From positions 44,929 through 108,928 of the forward strand of contig NZ_CAKZOT010000089.1 of NCBI RefSeq assembly GCF_937138205.1: 64,000 nt of DNA, written 5' to 3'. This DNA comes from an uncultured Rhodospira sp. Its GTDB lineage: Bacteria; Pseudomonadota; Alphaproteobacteria; Rhodospirillales; Rhodospirillaceae. Below are positions 1 to 8,878 of the stretch, one piece after another (the first letter of the stretch is position 1; every line of letters begins with the position of its first letter). The notes under the pieces were generated by a model. It did no database searches, had not been told where the DNA came from, and was given only the letters and a program-made list of their open reading frames with translations. Made by a program: the position numbers and the translations under genes.

Positions 1-1198
1 AATCGGCGTATTGCGGATCCGTTGGATCGGCGAAGGTCAGGGTGTCACCGTCGTTGGCCGTGACCAGGAAGATCCCCCCATTGTTGGCCGTGCCGTTGAA
101 CGAGACCTCGGCACCCACCGGGATGTCGCTGAAGGCCCCCGCTGTTCCCGCGGTCACGGTGCCGCCGTCCGTCCCCGGGACGGCCGCCGTGAACGTTAGG
201 TTCGTGGAATCCGCCGCGCTGACGTCGGTGTAGAGATTGCCCTGGGCGAGAAAACCCATGGCGCGGATCGCCTTTTCGAATGCCGGGTCCTTGGCGTTGA
301 TGCCCAGGTCGACGGTGCGGCGCTCGCTCACGCGGTGTTCGGTCACCAGATCGTCACCGCCGTAGTAGCTGATGGTTTCCAGGGTCGCATCGGCAGCAAA
401 GGTGTTTGGGTTGGTGCCGTAGCGGCCGTCGCTCACCTCAAGGGTACCGGCCCCGGCGTTGGTGAGGACCGTGTACACGTCCTCCTGGCCGGTGCTGTCG
501 GTCAGGCGGATGGTGGCGCCGACCGGAATGTCGTCGAAGGCGGCGGCGGTGCCGGCCGTGATGGTGTAGGGCGTTCCTGGGGGCGGGCCGCCGGCGTACG
601 CCAAGCCGCCATGCTCGCCGTTGTCGACCGAAATGTTCGCCACATTGGCCGTGCGCGTGTCGGGGAAGGTGATCGTGCCGCCGTCATAGAAGTTCTGGAA
701 GTCCTGAAGCGACGTATACGACAGGTTGACCGACCTCTGGTCCGAGCGGCCGCCGGAGAACAGGTAGCCGCCATCGGCCTGGGTGTTCAGGTAATAGGTC
801 ATGTCCTGAAGCGCGGCGAAGGCATACTTCTGAACGTTATCCAGGTTTTCCCGTTCTTCGTCGGTCAGGGGCTCCGTCGCCGAATTGCTGCCCAGCAGAT
901 CAAGCTCGGTCCGCAGATCGTGCAGGCGCTTTTCCACCGCCGTGACGGCCGTGTTCATCGCACTCAGCCGTGCCTCCGCGACGTTGTTAGTCTGCGTGAA
1001 GCGCTGGACCGAGGACAGCTCGGCCTCGATGCTGACCAGGCGGAAGCTCTGTTTCGAGATCCCGGCGTAGTCCTGCGACTTCTTTTCGGTCACAAGCTGC
1101 GTCTGCGTCTCGTACATCCGCTTTTGCAGCGTGGTCATCTGCTGCACCAGCGATGTGCTCTGGGCAAACGTGCCCACGCGGGCCGACATGGAAATCAT
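1..1198 (-). CDS. flgL: Flagellar hook-associated protein 3 (FlgL), partial
   Basis: Hook-filament junction protein, exported by the flagellar type III system. The frame is open from an ATG at 1198 to the left window edge, so the C-terminus is missing and it is absent from the ORF track. The N-terminus (MISMSARVGTFAQSTSLVQ) and the following heptad-rich helix, then an FSGG-type segment near residue 145, fit the flagellin-like D0/D1 region of FlgL; the rest reads as beta-rich D2-type sequence. A GGAGG-like RBS lies just upstream of the ATG. It is the last visible gene of the flgI-flgJ-flgN-flgK-flgL operon, 73 bp after flgK. FlgL rather than flagellin is inferred mainly from position after flgK. 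Confidence 0.88.
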   Translation of the reverse strand, partial: MISMSARVGTFAQSTSLVQQMTTLQKRMYETQTQLVTEKKSQDYAGISKQSFRLVSIEAELSSVQRFTQTNNVAEARLSAMNTAVTAVEKRLHDLRTELDLLGSNSATEPLTDEERENLDNVQKYAFAALQDMTYYLNTQADGGYLFSGGRSDQRSVNLSYTSLQDFQNFYDGGTITFPDTRTANVANISVDNGEHGGLAYAGGPPPGTPYTITAGTAAAFDDIPVGATIRLTDSTGQEDVYTVLTNAGAGTLEVSDGRYGTNPNTFAADATLETISYYGGDDLVTEHRVSERRTVDLGINAKDPAFEKAIRAMGFLAQGNLYTDVSAADSTNLTFTAAVPGTDGGTVTAGTAGAFSDIPVGAEVSFNGTANNGGIFLVTANDGDTLTFADPTDPQYAD

Positions 1199-1271
1199 GG
1201 CATCGCCTCCTGCTTGCCTGGGTGACGGCGGTCACTGGTCCGGTCGCGGTCCGTCATCGTCCTGGATCCTG

Positions 1272-3452
1272 TTAGACGATGCTGTTCAGCACGTCAAACA
1301 TGTCGGAAATGGTTGAGATCACCCGGGCCGACGCCGAATAGCTTTGCTCGAAGATGAGCAACTCGGCCAGTTCCTCGTCGAGGTTGACGCCGCTGATCTC
1401 GGCGTTTTTCAGGCTCAGGGTGTCCACCAGGCCGACCTGGTATTCGAGTTTCGACTCGTTGTTCGCGGCCTCGCTCGCGTTCGATGACACCGTCATGGCC
1501 GCGAAGTCCGCCAGCGACTTGGTCGTGGCCGGCAGGTCCCCGGCGCTTTCGAAGGCCTGCGTGGCACGCAGGGCCTCAGCCAAGGCGTTGGCCGTGCTGT
1601 TGTCGCCGGGGCTAAGGGTATACTCGCTGGTATCGGCATTGTAGATCATCGCGCCGCGCGAGATCAGCGAGGGGTTTTCCGTGATCTCGGTCTTGATGGC
1701 CAGTTGGTTGGACAGGCCGGTGTCGCTGACCTCAAGGCCGAGGGCGTCGATCAGGGCGGTGCCACCGGCCTGGGTGACCGCCATGTCGTACCCGTTGAGT
1801 TGCTTGAGCCGCAGCCGCACGCCGTCGCCTTCCGGCACCACCTCGGCTTCCAGGAACCCGGTCAGACCGCTGCCGGTGGCGTTGATCTTGTCGGCGATGT
1901 CCTGAATGGTGTCGGTGGCGGCGACGGCGATGGTGCCCCAAATCAGACCCGCGTTCGCCGGGTCGTTGTCACTGAAGTTCAGCGTGCCGGCCGTCATGGG
2001 CGTCCAGCCGGCGGACTTGATGTCGGACTCCCAGGCCCAGTCGTTGCGCTCTGATGTATAAACGTCGTTCAGGCCGAAGAAGTTCGAAAAGCCGGAGACG
2101 GTGGTATCGTCGGTGCCGTCGGCGTCCATGTCGAAGGCAATCTCGGCGTCCTCGTGCGTCCAGGTCGCCGGATCGGCGCCAGCGGTGGTGTTGACGTCCT
2201 TGAAGGCAAGACCGAGGCTGGTGGTGTTGAGGTTGATTTCCAACACGCCGTCGGCGTTGACGGCGGCCGTGGCGCCCGGATCGGCGTTGGCCGCGAGCCA
2301 GCCATTCAAGCCCGCGGCCACCGCGTCCACCGTGAACGGACCGGCGCCGCCCATGACGGTCTTCAGCGTGGTCTGGCCCACTTCGGCGCCGGTGCTGTCG
2401 AACAGGGCGACGACCGTGTCGTGGTTCCCGTCCAGGGTGATGGTCTGGTTGGCCGAGTCCAGGAACGTCCGCGTCCCCACGTATTCGCTCGCCAGGTTCG
2501 GGAAGCTTGTCCCCTGGTTGTTGATGCGGTTGACGGTATCCTGCAACGAGCCCGACAGTTCGTCGAGCTGGGCCTGATAGTCGGTCAGCGTCGAATCGCG
2601 CATCTCGATCAGGGCCGACAGCCGGCCCTTGGTGATGTCGTCGGTGATGTCCTGGCCGATGAGGGAGATGGGACCGATGTCGCCGCCGTCCTTGCTGTGC
2701 AGGGCCATGATATTGGACACCGAGCTGTGGCTCAGTTCCTTGACCTCGTAGTCCACCAGGATGCTGCCGCCCTGGGTGTAGACCGTCAGTTCGCCGGTGT
2801 CGCGCAGGAACGTCGTGATGTTCATCAGCGCGCTCAGTTCCTTGACCGCCTGGTCGCGCTTGTCGATTAGGTCGGTGCCGTCCTTTTCCGTGGCCAGGGC
2901 GTACCCGATCTCCTCGTTCAGGCCCTTGATCTCGTACAGCAGGTCATTGACGTCGCCGACGGCGTCCTCGATCTCCTGGTCGGCCTCCAGGCGCAGGCTC
3001 TGCAGGGTGTCCGCCATGGCGTTGAGCTTCATGGCGACATCTTCGGCGCTTCGCACGGTCGACAGGTGCTGTCCGGTTTCGGCGGGGTCCAGCGCCAGGG
3101 CCTCGACCTCGTCGGCAAGGCTCCCGATCAGGTGCGAGATGGTGTTGTTGGCGCCCGGCTTGCCGAACAGGGCCTGCATCCGCTCGAAGTACTCGGCCTT
3201 GACCTCAAGGGATTCGAGCGTGGCGTTTTCCCGGTTGAGTTGTTGGATCAGCCCCATGTCGACCCGGCGCGTGACCTCCGTCACCTGCACCCCGGCGCCG
3301 GTGCCGTTCAGGACCAGGCTTTCCTGATGGAAGACCTTCTTGGTGTAGCCGACGGTGTTGACGTTGGCGATGTTGCGCGAGACCAGGTCCAGGCCTTTCT
3401 GGCTGGTCTGCAACCCCAGGAGTCCCGTGTTCAGGGCTTGTGTGAGGCTCAT
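1272..3452 (-). CDS. flgK: Flagellar hook-associated protein 1 (FlgK)
   Basis: First hook-filament junction protein. The N-terminal helix (LGLQTSQKGLDLVSRNIANV, residues about 13-32, followed by NTVGYTKK) is the flagellar rod/hook signature, and the C-terminus (LLIFEQSYSASARVISTI) is the conserved FlgK/FlgE D0 helix. At 726 aa it is longer than the enterobacterial protein (about 550 aa). The extra sequence lies in the central surface-exposed region, rich in Asp, Thr and Gly, as is common in alphaproteobacteria. It sits between an FlgN-like chaperone gene and flgL on the same strand, consistent with coordinated export of junction proteins. Confidence 0.96.
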   Translation of the reverse strand: MSLTQALNTGLLGLQTSQKGLDLVSRNIANVNTVGYTKKVFHQESLVLNGTGAGVQVTEVTRRVDMGLIQQLNRENATLESLEVKAEYFERMQALFGKPGANNTISHLIGSLADEVEALALDPAETGQHLSTVRSAEDVAMKLNAMADTLQSLRLEADQEIEDAVGDVNDLLYEIKGLNEEIGYALATEKDGTDLIDKRDQAVKELSALMNITTFLRDTGELTVYTQGGSILVDYEVKELSHSSVSNIMALHSKDGGDIGPISLIGQDITDDITKGRLSALIEMRDSTLTDYQAQLDELSGSLQDTVNRINNQGTSFPNLASEYVGTRTFLDSANQTITLDGNHDTVVALFDSTGAEVGQTTLKTVMGGAGPFTVDAVAAGLNGWLAANADPGATAAVNADGVLEINLNTTSLGLAFKDVNTTAGADPATWTHEDAEIAFDMDADGTDDTTVSGFSNFFGLNDVYTSERNDWAWESDIKSAGWTPMTAGTLNFSDNDPANAGLIWGTIAVAATDTIQDIADKINATGSGLTGFLEAEVVPEGDGVRLRLKQLNGYDMAVTQAGGTALIDALGLEVSDTGLSNQLAIKTEITENPSLISRGAMIYNADTSEYTLSPGDNSTANALAEALRATQAFESAGDLPATTKSLADFAAMTVSSNASEAANNESKLEYQVGLVDTLSLKNAEISGVNLDEELAELLIFEQSYSASARVISTISDMFDVLNSIV

Positions 3453-3494
3453 GGTTCCAGGTCCCTTCGCGCTGCGGCCGGCTTCTGCCGGCGG

Positions 3495-4337
3495 CTACAG
3501 GTTTTCGTTGAACGACAGGGTCACGCGGGCTGGGTTGTGGCTCGACTCGGCCATCCGGCCGCCGGCGTTGTAGGCGGCCGCCGCCTCGCCGTTGACATCA
3601 CGCATGGCGTCCACGATCACGGTCATCAGCCGATTCGTGGCCTCCATCGTGCTCTTGAGCAGGCGAACGTTCTCCGACAGGTGGGCGTCCATCCACACGC
3701 CCATGGCGCGGACGATCTCGCGTTCGTCCTCCGGCAGGTTGGTCATGTGGCCGGGGTCGCGGTGGATGGCCAGCATCCGCTTGCGGTATAGTTGCGTGCA
3801 GGCGTTCTTGCGGTCGGCCAGCGCCTTGACCGCCTCGACGTTGTGCGAGCGCAGCGCCGTGTTTTCCTCGACCAGCACCTCCGTCAGGGCCTGGGCGGCG
3901 CGCAGCACTTCGGCCACCGTCGCGTTGGACCGCACCGTGCCCTTGGGCGGGCGCAGGTCGCGGACGCTCCGGCCCGGCTCCAGCGGTTTGCGCGGCCGGC
4001 TCGCCTGGGGATCGGTGGCGCGTCGCGGCCGGCGCGGCCGGCGGGCCTGCGTCGGTTGTCCCGGCGGTGGCGGCGCGGCGGCCGGCGTGGTCGCGGCCGT
4101 GCCGGCGGGGGAGGCACCGCCGGGTTTCGCGAGGCTCAGGCTGGGCGGCGTGGGTCCCGCCGGCGCGGAGGCGCTGCCCTGTTGCGGCGCGGCGCCGGCC
4201 ACGCCAATGCTCAGGCGCGGGGCGCCGGCGGAGGCCGGCGACGCCTTGACCGGGGTGTCAGGGGCGGTCCGCTGGGACGCCAGCGGACGCGATCCCAGCG
4301 CGGGCGGCGGCTTCAGGGTTGGCTTGTCCGATGACAT
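3495..4337 (-). CDS. FlgN-like flagellar export chaperone with a Pro/Ala-rich N-terminus
   Basis: Probable cytoplasmic chaperone for FlgK/FlgL. The C-terminal 140 residues form a mostly helical domain (LTEVLVEENTALRSHNVEAV, then LADRKNACTQLYRK) with the FlgN-type pattern of an alternating Leu/Glu helix, a Lys-Asn-Ala-Cys segment and a second long helix. The first 130 residues are low-complexity Pro/Ala/Arg sequence with no recognisable domain. I chose the ATG at 4337 (MSSDKPTLK) over the upstream start in the ORF track because the sequence before it is Arg-rich out-of-frame-like translation. It lies between flgJ and flgK, where FlgN would be expected. The family assignment is from pattern and context. 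Confidence 0.7.
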   Translation of the reverse strand: MSSDKPTLKPPPALGSRPLASQRTAPDTPVKASPASAGAPRLSIGVAGAAPQQGSASAPAGPTPPSLSLAKPGGASPAGTAATTPAAAPPPPGQPTQARRPRRPRRATDPQASRPRKPLEPGRSVRDLRPPKGTVRSNATVAEVLRAAQALTEVLVEENTALRSHNVEAVKALADRKNACTQLYRKRMLAIHRDPGHMTNLPEDEREIVRAMGVWMDAHLSENVRLLKSTMEATNRLMTVIVDAMRDVNGEAAAAYNAGGRMAESSHNPARVTLSFNENL

Positions 4338-4366
4338 GGCGGGCTCTCCCAAGCTCGGGCAATCAG

Positions 4367-4711
4367 TCAGGCGGTCACGTCCTGGGTGGACAACATCGTT
4401 CGCATGACGCCGTCGGCGACCCCCACGCCGCCCTGGCGGGCGATCATGCGGCCGTACTCGTCGACCAGCAGCGAGCGCCACACGGTCTCGGCATGGCCGC
4501 CGCCGAACGGCGGCTCGGTGGACAGGCCGGAGAACATGGGCTGCATCATCTGCGCGAGGAAGAAGGCCTCGAAGTCCTCGGCGGCCGCGCGGGCCTTGGC
4601 GACGTTGCCGGCGCGCGCGGCGGACGCGAGCGCCGACGCGCTGGCACCGGCGGCGGCGGCGCCGACGGCGTCGGAGGCCAAGGCGCTCTGGCTCTGAATC
4701 AGGGTGTCCAT
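4367..4711 (-). CDS. flgJ: Rod-binding protein FlgJ (N-terminal domain only)
   Basis: Caps the growing flagellar rod in the periplasm. The segment AAEDFEAFFLAQMMQPMFSG is the rod-binding domain signature, followed by a GGGHAETVWRSLLVDEYGR motif. At 114 aa it lacks the muramidase domain of enterobacterial FlgJ, the usual state in alphaproteobacteria, where a separate lytic enzyme opens the wall. ATG 4711 is preferred over the GTG at 4726 because a GAGG motif lies nine bases before it. It follows flgI with only 11 bases between. Confidence 0.9.
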   Translation of the reverse strand: MDTLIQSQSALASDAVGAAAAGASASALASAARAGNVAKARAAAEDFEAFFLAQMMQPMFSGLSTEPPFGGGHAETVWRSLLVDEYGRMIARQGGVGVADGVMRTMLSTQDVTA

Positions 4712-4722
4712 CACATCGGGCC

Positions 4723-5895
4723 TCACATTACCTGGATTTCCGCCTGCATGGCGCCGGCGGCCTTGATCGCTTGCAGGATCGAGATCATGTCGCGCGGCCC
4801 CACGCCCAGCGAATTGAGGCCGTTGACCAGGTCCTGCAGCGTCACGCCGGGATTGACGACGGTCAGTTGGTTGTCCTCTTCCTCGTCCACCTCGATCTCG
4901 GTGCGCGGTACGACCTCGGTCTGCCCTGTGGTGGAGAACGGCGCCGGCTGCGAGACCTGCGGCGTCTCGGTGACGCGGATAGTCAGGTTGCCCTGGGCGA
5001 TGGCCACGGTGTCGATGCGCACGTTCTCACCGATGACGATGGTGCCGGTCTGTTCGTCGATGACCACCCGGGCGAGCTGGTCGGGCTCGACCCGCAGTTG
5101 CTCGACGTCGGCCAGCAGACCCACCACGCCGCCCGGATAGTCGCGCGGCACGCGCATCAACACGGTGCCGGGGTCAAGCTGGCTGGCCAACTCGGTGCCC
5201 AGAAACGTGTTGATGGCGTTACTGACCCGCCGGCCGGTGGTGAAGTCGGGATTGCGCAGGCTGATCTTGACCGATTCCATGTCGCCCAGTTCGAACGGAA
5301 CCTCTTTCTCGACGATGGCGGCGTTGGGAATGCGGCCGTTGGTGGGCACGCCCTTGGTGACGGTCTCGGCCTCACCCTCGGCAACGAAGCCGCCCACCTG
5401 CACCTGGCCCTGGGCGACGGCGTAGACCTCGCCGTCGGCGCCCAACAGCGGCGTCACCAACAGGGTGCCGCCGAGCAGGTTGCTGGCGGTGCCGAGGGCG
5501 CTGATGGTCACGTCGATGCGGCTGCCCTGCCGGGCGAAGGGCGGCAGGGTGGCGGTCACCATGACGGCGGCCGCGTTGTCCGGCGACAGGTCGTCGTCGC
5601 GGGTGTTGACGCCCATGCGCTCCAACATGCCGATCAGGCTTTCGCGCGTGTAGGGGTCGTCGTCCATGTCGTCGCCGGTGCCGTTCAGGCCCACCACCAG
5701 TCCGTAGCCGATCAGGATGTTGTCGCGCACGCCCTCGAAGGTGGCGATGTCCTTGATGCGCGAGGCCGCCCAGGCCCCGGGCGCCGCCGCCAGGAGCATC
5801 ACCGCGAGGCCGAGCACGGCCGCCAAGACGGGCAGGGCAGGGGCGCGGCGCGGTTGTCGCGGGCGGAGCGGAGAACTGGCAGTCATGGTCGTCAT
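4723..5895 (-). CDS. flgI: Flagellar P-ring protein (FlgI)
   Basis: Builds the periplasmic P ring, the bushing around the flagellar rod in peptidoglycan. A signal peptide (hydrophobic core LAAVLGLAVMLLAAAPGAWA) precedes the mature start ASRIKDIATFEGVRDN, a classic FlgI beginning. VVGLNGTGDD and the C-terminal LVNGLNSLGVGPRDMISIL are also typical. From the ATG at 5895 it is 390 aa, close to the usual 370. The longer ORF-track start at 5943 would put sixteen polar residues before the signal peptide. It is first in the flagellar operon and lies about 100 bases downstream of a sigma-54-like element. Confidence 0.96.
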   Translation of the reverse strand: MTTMTASSPLRPRQPRRAPALPVLAAVLGLAVMLLAAAPGAWAASRIKDIATFEGVRDNILIGYGLVVGLNGTGDDMDDDPYTRESLIGMLERMGVNTRDDDLSPDNAAAVMVTATLPPFARQGSRIDVTISALGTASNLLGGTLLVTPLLGADGEVYAVAQGQVQVGGFVAEGEAETVTKGVPTNGRIPNAAIVEKEVPFELGDMESVKISLRNPDFTTGRRVSNAINTFLGTELASQLDPGTVLMRVPRDYPGGVVGLLADVEQLRVEPDQLARVVIDEQTGTIVIGENVRIDTVAIAQGNLTIRVTETPQVSQPAPFSTTGQTEVVPRTEIEVDEEEDNQLTVVNPGVTLQDLVNGLNSLGVGPRDMISILQAIKAAGAMQAEIQVM

Positions 5896-5997
5896 CGTGT
5901 GTGTCCAGACGGTCCAGGGGGCAGGTGCCAGGGATATCGGCAAAACATGTCCTTCGAACGGCGCGGTGCGGCGAACACACTGCGCCGTCCCGGCTCA

Positions 5998-6013
5998 TGC
6001 GAAACTCGTGCCA
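5998..6013 (-). promoter_or_regulatory. Sigma-54 (-24/-12) promoter for the flgI operon
   Basis: On the minus strand this reads TGGCACGAGTTTCGCA. It has GG and GC separated by exactly ten bases and a full TGGCACG -24 block; the -12 block is TCGC instead of TTGC. It would start transcription near 5987, about 90 bases before flgI. Middle flagellar genes of alphaproteobacteria are commonly RpoN-dependent. Confidence 0.65.
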
Positions 6014-6260
6014 CATGGAACACTCTGGGCGGGCGCGGATCGCGGCGCCGGACGGTGTCTCACGGGACATGGAGGTGGGCAGTCTCGGCCGGTCGGTGGG
6101 CAGGAATTGCCCAGCGGGCTGGGCGGCGGGGGTGCCCGGCGCGGAACCGCGTGCCCTTGCCGCAATTCCGTAAAAAACCATGAATCCTAAGATGTTATTT
6201 ACATCCGCTCAGAAAGCGTATTATTGTTTGGGTGCCAGCGCTGGCGCACACGCGCCGAAC

Positions 6261-6276
6261 TGGCGCACCGGTTGCA
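6261..6276 (+). promoter_or_regulatory. Sigma-54 (-24/-12) promoter for fliX
   Basis: Reads TGGCGCACCGGTTGCA: GG and GC separated by ten bases, a perfect TTGCA -12 block and one change in the -24 block. It lies about 120 bases before the fliX start and faces away from the flgI promoter. The rest of the 5896-6395 intergenic stretch shows no gene; ORFs there are GC-driven. Confidence 0.6.
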
Positions 6277-6395
6277 GCGCGGCCGGGATCAAGCGGGCGA
6301 CCAGTGCCGCCGCGCCCGCGTCGGACCGAGGGATCCGGACAGGCCTCCGGACAGGTCTGGGACGGTTCGGCGGCGGGACTGGACGGGTGGATGCC

Positions 6396-6869
6396 ATGAC
6401 GACGAAGATCGAAGGACCTGGACGCGGCACACCGGCCGGTCGAGTCCGGCGGTCGGAGCGCCCCGTCGACAGTGCCGCCGGCCTGGACTTTGAACGCGCC
6501 CTGCGCGGGTTCCTGAGCGAGGCGGCCGAGGAAACCGACAGCACCGCCGCCGCCGGTGACGCCCAGGCCGTGGGCGGGCTGGGTGGCCTGCTGGCGGCGC
6601 AGGAAGCGGGCGCGGCCGATGACGCCACCGGACGCCGCCAACGCAAGGCGCGGCTGGTCGAGCACGGCGAGGATATGCTCGAACGCCTGGAGGAGGTGCG
6701 CCTGGGCCTGCTTCTCGGCGCCATCCCCAAGGACCGCCTGATGGAACTGGCCAGCATGGTGCGCCAGAAGCGCGAGCAGGGGCCGGACCGCCAGCTTGAT
6801 GCCCTGCTCGACGAGATCGAACTGCGCGCCGAGGTGGAACTGGCCAAGCTGGCCCGCGCCGGCGCCTGA
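6396..6869 (+). CDS. fliX: Flagellar assembly regulator FliX
   Basis: Small regulator that couples basal-body assembly to FlbD-dependent sigma-54 transcription in Caulobacter. The 157-aa product has the family layout: a disordered N-terminus, a central GGLGGLLAAQEAG segment, then a charged helical C-terminus with RLVEHGEDMLERLEEVRLGL (residues about 86-105, counting the preceding RRQRKA). The ATG at 6396 follows a GGGTGG RBS; the ORF-track start at 6180 would run through the promoter. It is divergent from flgI, as in Caulobacter. The call rests on the motif pattern and this arrangement. Confidence 0.85.
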   Translation: MTTKIEGPGRGTPAGRVRRSERPVDSAAGLDFERALRGFLSEAAEETDSTAAAGDAQAVGGLGGLLAAQEAGAADDATGRRQRKARLVEHGEDMLERLEEVRLGLLLGAIPKDRLMELASMVRQKREQGPDRQLDALLDEIELRAEVELAKLARAGA

Positions 6870-7068
6870 TGAGAAACGACCGTGTGGGCGCCAAGCGCTG
6901 TGCTCCACGGCCGACGCACTCCGTCGACACAATCGAGGGCGACTAAGGGAGCCATGGGGCGCGGCCGGCGCAATACCAGACCATTTGAGTCTTGATTAAG
7001 CCCGGCGAGGGTCTTAAGTCAGGGTCAGAGCGCGTGCCGCCATCGTTCTGTCAGGGAGAGCCCTCGCC

Positions 7069-7617
7069 ATGTTCATCCAGACCGAGCCCACCCCGAACCC
7101 GGCCAGCCTGAAGTTCCTGCCCGGCCGCGATGTCCTGGGGGACGGCACGGCGCAGTTCGGCACCGAGGCCGACGCGGCCCGCTCGCCGCTGGCGTCGCGA
7201 CTGTTCCGCATCGACGGCGTGGCGGCGGTGTTCCTGGGGTCGGACTTCATCTCGGTCAGCAAGGCCGACGCCGCCGACTGGCAGGTGCTGAAGCCGATGG
7301 TCCTGGGCGCCATCATGGACCACTACACGGCCGGCGAGCCGATCATGCTGGCGGGCGGCGCCGACAACGACGAGGCGGCGACCGATTCCCCGGTGACCCG
7401 CCAAATCCGCGAGCTGCTGGATACCCGGGTGCGCCCGGCCGTGGCCCAGGATGGCGGCGACATCATCTTTCACGACTTCCGCAATGGGGTCGTCTACCTG
7501 CACATGCGCGGCGCCTGCCACGGCTGCCCCAGCTCGACGGCGACCCTGAAGCACGGCATCGAGAACCTGCTGCGCTACTACGTCCCCGAGGTCGAGGCGG
7601 TCGAAGCGGTGATGTAG
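7069..7617 (+). CDS. nfuA: NfuA-type Fe-S cluster carrier
   Basis: Scaffold/carrier that delivers Fe-S clusters to apoproteins. The N-terminal Nfu domain begins FIQTEPTPNPASLKFLPG, a hallmark of the alphaproteobacterial/mitochondrial Nfu1 type. The C-terminal NifU domain carries the cluster-binding CHGC (C150, C153). Length 182 aa is typical. A GGGAGAG RBS precedes the ATG. The MFS gene follows 16 bases later, possibly co-transcribed without an obvious functional link. Confidence 0.95.
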   Translation: MFIQTEPTPNPASLKFLPGRDVLGDGTAQFGTEADAARSPLASRLFRIDGVAAVFLGSDFISVSKADAADWQVLKPMVLGAIMDHYTAGEPIMLAGGADNDEAATDSPVTRQIRELLDTRVRPAVAQDGGDIIFHDFRNGVVYLHMRGACHGCPSSTATLKHGIENLLRYYVPEVEAVEAVM

Positions 7618-7633
7618 GACCGCGCCCCGTGTC

Positions 7634-8878
7634 GTGACCGCGCCTCCCCGACCCAACCTCATCATCCTGACCGCCTGCGGCGCCGAGGTGCTGACCATGG
7701 TCGGGGTGTTCGCGTTCGCGGCACTTTTGCCGGTGTTCATGGCCGACTGGTCCCTGACCAACACCGAGGCCGGATGGATCGGCGGCGTTGTCTTCGGCGG
7801 CTATGCGCTGGCGGCGCCGGTGCTGGTGGCCCTGACCGACCGGGTGGACGCGCGCCGGGTGTTCATGGCCGGCGCCCTGCTGGCCGGCGGCGCCAATCTG
7901 GCCTTCGCCCTGGTGGCGGACGGGTTCTGGAGCGCGCTGATCCTGCGCGGTCTGGCCGGGGTGGGGCTGGCGGGCACCTACATGCCTGGCCTGCGCCTGA
8001 TGGTCGACCGCATCACCGCCGATCGGCGGGCCGGTGCGGTGCCGCTCTACACCGCCTCCTTCAGTCTGGGCAGCGCCGTGTCGTACATGGTGCCGGCGCT
8101 GGTGGCCGAGGTCGCCGGCTGGCGCGGCGCCTTCGCCGTGTCCGGGGCGGCGGCGGTCCTGGCGGCGCTGGCGGTGGTCGTGCTGCGCCCGCACACACCC
8201 GAGCCGCCGGCGGACGGCCCGCGCGGGGCGCTGCTGGATTTTCGTCCGGTATTCGCCAGCCGCGCCACCATGGGCTACGTGCTGGGCTATGTGACGCACA
8301 TGTGGGAGCTGTTCGCCTTCCGCGCCTGGGTGGTCGCCTTCCTGGGCGTCGGGATGGCCAGCGCCGGGGGCGCGGTGTGGGGCGGAGTCCTGTCGCCCGG
8401 CGGCGTGGCGACGCTGGGGGCGTTGGTGGCCATGGCGGCCAGCATCGGCGGCGCGCGGGTGGCGACCCGGCGCGGGCGGGCGGGCACGACCCAGGTATAC
8501 ATGACCGCCTCGGCCCTGATGGCGCTGGTGTTCGGCTGGCTGGCCGGACTGCCCTATCCGCTGCTGGCGCTGGCGGCCATCCTGTACGCCGGGCTGATTC
8601 AGCTCGATTCGGCGGCCCTGACCACCGGCGCGGTGGAGACCGCCCCGGCGGGACGGCGGGGTGCGACGCTGGCGGTGCACTCCCTGCTGGGCTTCGGGGC
8701 GGCGTTCCTGGGGCCGCTGGTGTTCGGGGTGACGCTGGACCTGGCCGGCGGTCGCGAGTCGGCAACGGCCTGGGGCGTGGCCTTCGGCGTGGTCGGGGCG
8801 ATCGGCCTGTTGGGCGTGCCGGCGCTCACGCTGGCGCGGTCAAGGCCCGCGCGACGGCGAGATCGTCCGGCCCATTGA
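7634..8878 (+). CDS. MFS transporter
   Basis: Twelve-helix secondary transporter of the inner membrane; the substrate cannot be read from sequence. Hydrophobic segments run throughout. An MFS loop 2-3 motif follows TM2 (LTDRVDARRVFMAG), and the half-way loop is short and acidic. It starts at a GTG 16 bases after nfuA. The last 53 bases overlap the convergent mobA 3' end, so the two stop codons lie inside each other's reading frames. Length 414 aa fits the family. Confidence 0.85.
   Translation: MTAPPRPNLIILTACGAEVLTMVGVFAFAALLPVFMADWSLTNTEAGWIGGVVFGGYALAAPVLVALTDRVDARRVFMAGALLAGGANLAFALVADGFWSALILRGLAGVGLAGTYMPGLRLMVDRITADRRAGAVPLYTASFSLGSAVSYMVPALVAEVAGWRGAFAVSGAAAVLAALAVVVLRPHTPEPPADGPRGALLDFRPVFASRATMGYVLGYVTHMWELFAFRAWVVAFLGVGMASAGGAVWGGVLSPGGVATLGALVAMAASIGGARVATRRGRAGTTQVYMTASALMALVFGWLAGLPYPLLALAAILYAGLIQLDSAALTTGAVETAPAGRRGATLAVHSLLGFGAAFLGPLVFGVTLDLAGGRESATAWGVAFGVVGAIGLLGVPALTLARSRPARRRDRPAH

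Noticed and set aside
335-1225. 296-aa plus-strand ORF over flgL
   Set aside because: Antisense shadow of flgL; composition is GC-driven and no motif is present.
5920-5935. Second sigma-54-like site before flgI (TGGCACCTGCCCCCTG)
   Set aside because: The -24 block fits but the -12 GC is missing at the required spacing.
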